Assembly (NCBI GenBank): GCA_025267735.1
Contig: CM046299.1
Span: 34,114,887 to 34,178,886 of the forward strand
DNA from: Mactra quadrangularis
Taxonomy: Eukaryota; Mollusca; Bivalvia; Venerida; Mactridae
Length of the DNA: 64,000 nt
Direction of reading: 5' to 3'
Shown one piece after another: positions 58,151-64,000 of this stretch (its first letter is position 1; the number at the start of each line of letters is the position of its first letter). A model generated the notes under the pieces. That model searched no databases. It was not told the DNA's origin and saw only the letters and a program-made list of their open reading frames with translations. A program made the position numbers and the translations under genes.

Positions 58151-59245
58151 AAAGAGTAATCAAGTTTATTGACGATCAATACTTGTTGCACATAAAAATT
58201 GATTTGTATATTTACTGTATAGTTAAAGCCTTCGGGGATATCGGCAAAATTAGAAATAAAACCACATTATATTAACTACGTATTTTTATATCTATGAAAA
58301 ATGATCTTAGTTTTAATTTAAATTTACATTTAACCAGACGCACACAATCTTAGTATTTTATCAGTGTATGAGGGATACATTTTACTACCATGAAGTTAGT
58401 TACAATAATGCGAGTTATCAGATATTACAAGAATTGTTTAATTGTTGTTTTATCACCAATCATTTTGTTACCAATAATTCTGATTCATCATCAACAGGTA
58501 AAATTATTTGATTGTTTGGTTGTATTTCTGTAATTTCAGTACCGTGCTTCAAACATCAAGCATAATGCTAGTTTTTTTAAGCTTTTATAATACATATCAT
58601 ATTTTAAGTTGTAGCAGTAGCCTAGTATTACTACAAGTTCTACTGTTCTTGATACACTTACCATTTTAGACAACGTATAGCACGCCTGGCTAGCTCAGTC
58701 GGAAGAACACAAGACTTCTATTCGGGGGGCCGTTGGACTGAATTTAAAGCAGAGCATTTTTATTGAGTTTGGCCATAAAATAGCTTCCACGGTTATTCTC
58801 CCTTCGATCGTTTAAGTCATGATAGATAGTTATCAGTCACCAATAGAGGTATGTGTCAAGTTATTGGTGTACAACTAAACTTAGACATTCAAAAATTTTC
58901 TTTCCAAAAACTATACTTTGACTGATCGCCGTTACATGACCTATATGATGTGTTGTTTCGGCGTAAAGTCAACAAAAAAAAATAGACAGCATGAAAGAAA
59001 TTACTCGAGGACGCTGTTAAACACACTCATTTACATTTTGTATTAATTCTGTTACTATTACAAAAAGGCTTTTAACCCTTGAATAATAGTTTTACGATCT
59101 CTAACGTAACAACAACTTTTGTAACTAACTATAATATTAGGTAGCCTTGTAGGGTTTTACATTGAAGCTGTAATAACGATTTGAGGTCCTTTACTTTTAG
59201 ACCTTTGTGAGAACTCTCTTACAAAGCATAATTGTCATGAAGTTT
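58151..59245. other. Non-coding stretch with a degenerate SINE
   Basis: No gene seen apart from the tRNA-like segment annotated separately. Confidence 0.4.
58683..58875 (+). mobile_element. Degenerate tRNA-Lys-like SINE
   Basis: GCCTGGCTAGCTCAGTCGGA followed by AGAACACAAGACTTCTATTC looks like the 5' half of tRNA-Lys (box A TGGCTAGCTCAGTCGG, anticodon-arm ACAAGACTTCTATTC). Box B is largely lost (CGTTGGACTGAAT). The following ~130 bp (GAGTTTGGCCATAAAATAGC ...) would be the SINE body. I found no target duplication, so it is older than the SINE at 22367. Confidence 0.55.
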
Positions 59246-61279
59246 TCGTCTGCATTACCTTTCTCATAGTACATGTAGTGTTCGTCTGCATAACCTCTCT
59301 CATAGTACATGTAGTGTTCGTCTGCATTACCTTTCTCATAGTACATGTAGTGTTCGTCTGCATAACCCCTCTCATAGTACATGTAGTGTTCGTCTGCATA
59401 ACCTCTCTCATAGTACGTCTAGTGTTCGTCTGCATAACCTCTTTCACAGTACGTACAGTGTTCGTCCTCATAACCTCTCTCATATCACGTGTAGTGATCG
59501 TCTGCATAACCACTCTCATAGTACGTGTAGTGTTCGTCCTCATAACCTCTCTCATATCACGTGTAGTGATCGTCTGCATAACCACTCTCATAGTTCGTGT
59601 AGTGTTCGTCCTTATAACATCTCTCATTGAACTCTTAGTGTTCTTTTTCATGAACTCTCTCATAGTACGTGTAGTCTTCGTCCTCATAACCTCTCTCATA
59701 GTACGTGTAGTGTTCGGCCTCATAACCTCTCTCATAGTAAGTGTAGTCTTCGTCCTCATAACATCTCTCATGGTACGTGTAGTATTCGTCTGCATAAACC
59801 CTCTCATAGTACGTGTAGTCTTCGTCCTCATAACCTCTCTCATAGTACGTGTAGTCTTCGTGCTCATAAACTCTCTCATAGTACGTGTAGTGTTCGTCTG
59901 CATAATCTCTATCATAGAACATGTAGTGTTCGTCCTCATAACCTGTCTTATACCACGTCTAGTGTTCGTCCTCATAACCTCTCTCATAGTACGTCTAGTG
60001 TTTGTCCTTATAACCTCTCTCGTGCCACGTGTGATGTTCGTCTGCATAACCTCTCTCATAGTACGTGTAGTGTTTGTCCTTATAACCTCTCTCGTGCCAC
60101 GTGTGATGTTCGTCTGCATAACCTCTCTCATAGTACGTCTAGTGTTTGTCCTTATAACCTCTCTCGTGCCACGTGTGATGTTCGTCTGCATAACCTCTCT
60201 CATAGTACGTCTAGTGTTTGTCCTTATAACCTCTCTCATACCACGTGTGATGTTCGTCTGCATAATCTCTATCATAGTACGTGTAGTGTTCGTCCTAATT
60301 ACACTTACCTCTATCATAATACGTGTAGTGTTCGTCCTAATTACATTTACCTCTATCATAATACGTGTAGTGTTCGTCCTAATTACATATACCTCTATTA
60401 TAATACGTGTAGTGTTCGTCCTAATTACATATACCTCTATCATAATACGTGTAGTGTTCGTCCTAATTACATTTACCTCTATCATAATACGTGTAGTGTT
60501 CGTCCTAATTACATTTACCTCTATCATAATACGTGTAGTGTTCGTCCTAATTACATTTACCTCTATCATAATACGTGTAGTGTTCGTCCTAATTACATTT
60601 ACCTCTATTATAATACGTGTAGTGTTCGTCCTAATTACATTTACCTCTATCATAATACGTGTAGTGTTCGTCCTAATTACATTTACCTCTATCATAATAC
60701 GTGTAGTGTTCGTCCTAATTACATTTACCTCTATCATAATACGTGTAGTGTTCGTCCTAATTACATTTACCTCTATCATAATACGTGTAGTGTTCGTCCT
60801 AATTACATTTACCTCTATCATAATACGTGTAGTGTTCGTCCTAATTACATTTACCTCTATCATAGTACGTGTAGTGTTCGTCCTAATTACATTTACCTCT
60901 ATCATAATACGTGTAGTGTTCGTCCTAATTACATTTACCTCTATCATAGTACGTGTAGTGTTCGTCCTAATTACACTTACCTGTATCATAATACGTGTAG
61001 TGTTCGTCCTCATTACATTTACCTCTATCGTAGTACGTGTAGAGTTCGTCCTAATTACATTTACCTATATCGTAGTACGTGTAGTGTTCGTCCTAATTAC
61101 ACTTACCTGTATCATAGTACGTGTAGTGTTCGTCCTAATTACATTTAACTCTATCATAGTACGTGTAGAGTTCGTCCTCATTACATTTACCTATATCGTA
61201 GTACGTGTAGTGTTCGTCCTCCTCCATTTATCTCTATTATAGTGCGTGTAGTGTTTGTCCTCATAACCTCTTTTACAGT
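59246..61279. repeat. 36/42-bp minisatellite, left block
   Basis: 59246-60285: 36-bp units of the type AGTACGTGTAGTGTTCGTC with CTCATAACCTCTCTCAT, including a 72-bp dimer with CTCTCGTGCCACGTGTGATG repeated four times near 60000-60245. 60285-61245: about 23 units of 42 bp with CGTCCTAATTACATTTACC, very homogeneous. Both unit lengths are multiples of 3, so open frames of 592 (minus) and 654 (plus) codons appear, with 12- or 14-residue periodicity (IRVVFVLITFTSI type). They look like repeat artefacts. Confidence 0.95.
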
Positions 61280-61292
61280 ACGTGTAGTGTTT

Positions 61293-62043
61293 GTTTGTCT
61301 GTTTGGGGTTTACGGCGCACTATCACAAAAAGGTCATATCGCGCCGAAAGCAATTGCTGATACTATTAATCCAATCGATAATAATGATTTGAAGTCCTAT
61401 ATTTTATGATATATATTTATTTAGTTTAAATAGTTAAGTATGGCATATGATGGTACCGATTCAAAAAGTTCTCTATCTAAGTTAACCTTAAAATGTTTTT
61501 CATGGATGAATATAAGATCCTTACAGTCAAAGAGAACGTTTTTTTACATTGAAATGCTCGTCACATGGTATACATTTAAGTGTTTCCTCTCTTTTGAGAA
61601 GGTATGAATGAGTTAATCTGGTATGACCAATTCTACATCGCGTAATCACGTTTTGATCTCGTCGATTAGCAAATATTTTTGACGAAGATGAATCAAGGGT
61701 TGGCTTTATGTCATATAACTTATTAAATTAAATATAGCATTGTTTCACATTGTTTGCCAATTTGACTTAATTAGCGTATTGATCGAACACTTGAAGTCAC
61801 TGCTTAGTAATTTGATATCTACTGGTTGAAGGTTTAAAGATTCTTTTGCTAAAATGTCTACTTGTTCATTTTCATGTATTCCAATATGATTTGGTATCCA
61901 GCAGAGTTGTACTATTTTAGATTTTAGAATATCATTTAATTTTAATTCGATATTTTTAAAGTATATTGTCTGAACTACGATTTTAACTGCTGAAGTCAAA
62001 GCAATAGATCTAAATTTAACATACATTTCTTGTAAAAATAATG
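61293..62043 (-). mobile_element. RNase H-bearing LINE 3' fragment (LINE G) in the minisatellite
   Basis: The minus-strand frame (61745 to ~62040) has the C-terminal half of a LINE ribonuclease H: IVQLCWIPNHIGIHENEQVDILAKES, close to the usual WxPSHxGIxGNExAD pattern, with the catalytic His and last Asp region present and the first Asp lost in the truncation. The rest is a decayed C-terminus and 3' UTR ending in CGCCGTAAACCCCAAACAGA plus an ACAAACAAA tail. Flanks: ACGTGTAGTGTTT at 61280-61292 and ACGTGTAGTGTT at 62044-62055 form a 12-13-bp target duplication (in a tandem array such identity is expected in part). RNase H indicates an I-clade-like LINE, unlike the others here. Confidence 0.75.
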
Positions 62044-62585
62044 ACGTGTAGTGTTCGTCCTCATAACCTCTCTCAAAGTACGTGTAGTATTCTTCCTTAT
62101 AACCTCTTTCATAGAACATGTAGTTTATGTCCTCATGAACTCTCTAATAGTACGTGTAGTGTTCGTCCTCATCACCTCTCTCATAGTACATGTAGTGTTA
62201 TTCCTCATAACCTCTCCCATAGAAAATGTAGTTTATGTACTCATGAACTATCTCATAGTACGTGTTGTGTTCTTCCTCATAGCCTCTCACATAGTACAAG
62301 TTGTGTTCGTCCTCATAACCTCTCTCATAGTACATGTTGTGTTCTTCCTCATAGCCTCTCACATAGTACATGTTGTGTTCTTCCTCATAACCTCTCACAT
62401 AGTACATGTTGTGTATGTCCTCATAACCTCTCTCATAGTACATGTTGTGTACTTTTTCATAACCTCTCACATAGTACATGTAGTTTATGTCCTCATAACC
62501 TCTCTCATAGTACATGTTGTGTTCTTCCTTATAGCCTCTCACATAGTACGTGTTGTGTTCTTCCTCATAGCCTCTCACATAGTTT
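62044..62585. repeat. 36-bp minisatellite, middle block
   Basis: About 15 units such as AGTACATGTTGTGTTCTTCC with TCATAGCCTCTCACAT; variants use ATGTCC or TTCGTCC. Continuation of the array after LINE G. Frames on both strands are artefacts of the 36-bp period. Confidence 0.95.
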
Positions 62586-62920
62586 ACAACAACAACAACA
62601 ACATGTTTATTTGTATCAGGCCTCCAGCCCATAACAAGTACAACAAGTTATAAAGTGAACATAATGTACATGGTAAACAACAATGGCAGATGACAATGAT
62701 ATGAATTATAGTATGAAAGTTTGCAAACTAGCAATTTATATAATATACATAATAACGCGTACATGTATATATGTAGGTTTATATATACATACATAGTTAC
62801 ATGCATACTCGTTTTTATAGAAAAATAATGATATTGGTATCAAAGTTATAGCCTTAGAACCATCATTTTTCTTGCAGTTGCATGACATATATAAAAGGCA
62901 AGGTTTCTTATAGTGGTCAT
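62586..62920 (-). mobile_element. LINE 3' end (LINE H), short
   Basis: On the minus strand the insert ends GGGCTGGAGGCCTGATACAA, ATAAACATG and (TTG)n, the usual '(A)ATAAA plus trinucleotide tail' of a LINE 3' end; the rest is 3' UTR without coding sequence. CATAGT is repeated at both borders. It interrupts the 36-bp array. Confidence 0.6.
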
Positions 62921-64000
62921 AGTACGTGTTGTGTTCTTCCTCATATCCTCTCACATAGTACATGTTGTGTTCTTCCTTATAGCCTCTCACATAGTACATG
63001 TTGTGTTCTTCCTCATATCCTCTCACATAGTACATGTTGTGTTCTTCCTTATAGCCTTTCACATAGTACGTGTTGTGTTCTTCCTCATAGCCTCTCACAT
63101 AGTACGTGTTGTGTTCTTCCTCATAGCCTCTCACATAGTACGTGTTGTGTTCTTCCTCATAACCTCTCTCATAGTACATGTTGTGTTCTTCCTTATAGCC
63201 TCTCACATAGTACGTGTTGTGTTCTTCCTCATAACCTCTCACATAGTACATGTTGTGTATGTCCTCATAACCTCTCACATAGTACATGTTTGTTCTTCCT
63301 CATAGCCTCTCACATAGTACATGTAGTGTATGTCCTCATAACCTCTCTCATAGTACATGTTGTGTTCTTCCTTATAGCCTCTCACATAGTACATGTTTGT
63401 TCTTCCTCATAGCCTCTCACATAGTACATGTAGTGTATGTCCTCATAACCTCTCACATAGTATATGTTGTGTTCTTCCTCATAACCTCTCACATAGTACA
63501 TGTTTGTTCTTCCTCATAGCCTCTCACATAGTACATGTAGTGTATGTCCTCATAACCTCTCACATAGTACATGTAGTGTATGTCCTCATAACCTCTCACA
63601 TAGTACATGTAGTGTATGTCCTCATAACCTCTCACATAGTACATGTAGTGTATGTCCTCATAACCTCTCACATAGTACATGTTGTGTATGTCCTCATAAC
63701 CTCTCACATAGTACATGTTATGTATGTCCTCATAACCTCTCACATAGTACATGTTGTGTATGTCCTCATAACCTCTCACATAGTACATGTAGTGTATGTC
63801 CTCATAACCTCTCTCAATGTACATGTAGTGTATGTCCTCATAACCTCTCACATAGTACATGTTGTGTATGTCCTCATAACCTCTCTCATAGTACATGTTG
63901 TGTTCTTCCTTATAGCCTCTCACATAGTACATTTTGTGTATGTCCTCATAAACACTCTAATAGTACATGCAGTGTTCGTCCTCATAAACACTCTAATAGT
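62921..64000. repeat. 36-bp minisatellite, right block (continues past the window)
   Basis: About 30 units of AGTACATGTxGTGT(A/T)(T/C)(T/G)TCC with TCATAACCTCTCACAT. From ~63520 a homogeneous subtype, ATGTAGTGTATGTCCTCAT, predominates, suggesting recent local amplification. The array runs off the right edge. Confidence 0.95.

Noticed and set aside
58683..58760. tRNA-Lys gene
   Set aside because: Box B and the T arm are lost; better explained as an old SINE head.
59235..61242. 592-codon (minus) and 654-codon (plus) open frames
   Set aside because: They are generated by 36/42-bp tandem units with lengths divisible by three; both strands are open at once and peptides are strictly periodic.
62044..64000. 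144-200-codon frames (YYVRGYEDIHN and VVFFLIASHIV types)
   Set aside because: Products of the 36-bp minisatellite.

Overview
This window looks like repeat-rich, AT-rich nuclear DNA from an invertebrate animal. The mix of CR1-like and other LINEs, tRNA-headed SINEs, Harbinger-like and TA-inserting DNA transposons and long minisatellites is what I would expect in a lophotrochozoan, most likely a bivalve mollusc. That placement rests on general resemblance; no single-copy host gene fixes it. There are no operons or prokaryotic signals, and I cannot support any complete host protein-coding gene. Nearly everything recognisable is a transposable element, often inserted inside another, or a satellite array.

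Layout. 0-12 kb: one plus-strand LINE (about 2.59-11.61 kb) cut apart by a TTAA-flanked inverted-repeat element (3142-3999), a composite hairpin insertion (6312-8210) and a 2.75 kb long-TIR element (8563-11311). 13.9-17.5 kb: palindromic MITEs, one split by a Harbinger-like element (16745-17356) that keeps a relic first exon. 17.7-20.1 kb: a TA-flanked TIR element carrying a minus-strand exon. 22.4 kb: a tRNA-derived SINE with a perfect 12-bp target duplication. 25.1-28.3 kb: a CR1-like LINE on the minus strand with one uninterrupted 1074-codon frame, the best-preserved coding region here. 28.4-29.3 kb: C-terminal part of another LINE. 31.1-37.25 kb: a 34/35-bp satellite with higher-order repeats, interrupted by a 1.6 kb TA-flanked element (33636-35242) that encodes a helix-turn-helix protein with a transposase-like tail but no DDE core.

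37.4-38.8 kb: a CR1-like LINE 3' portion. 39.0-40.1 kb: a 174/190-bp dimeric tandem repeat. 41.0-41.9 kb: a LINE tail and a trinucleotide microsatellite. 44.3-45.8 kb: a 21-bp minisatellite; a near-identical reverse-complement stretch of it lies inside a LINE at 52.17 kb. 47.1-50.6 kb: a 3.5 kb inverted-repeat element. 51.0-58.15 kb: another CR1-like LINE split by a minus-strand LINE, which is itself split by a 2.2 kb foldback built from tandem repeats (52.56-54.72 kb). 59.25-64.0 kb: 36/42-bp minisatellites interrupted by two LINE 3' fragments and running off the window edge.

The parts do not form a pathway; they record successive insertions, and the junctions give their relative order. The most interesting objects are the DDE-less transposon in the satellite, with inward-facing tRNA-like modules near both ends; the apparently mobile 21-bp minisatellite; the foldback made of nested inverted tandem repeats; and the TIR element carrying a spliced exon of an unfamiliar protein. 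Boundaries and family names were read by eye without alignment or database search.
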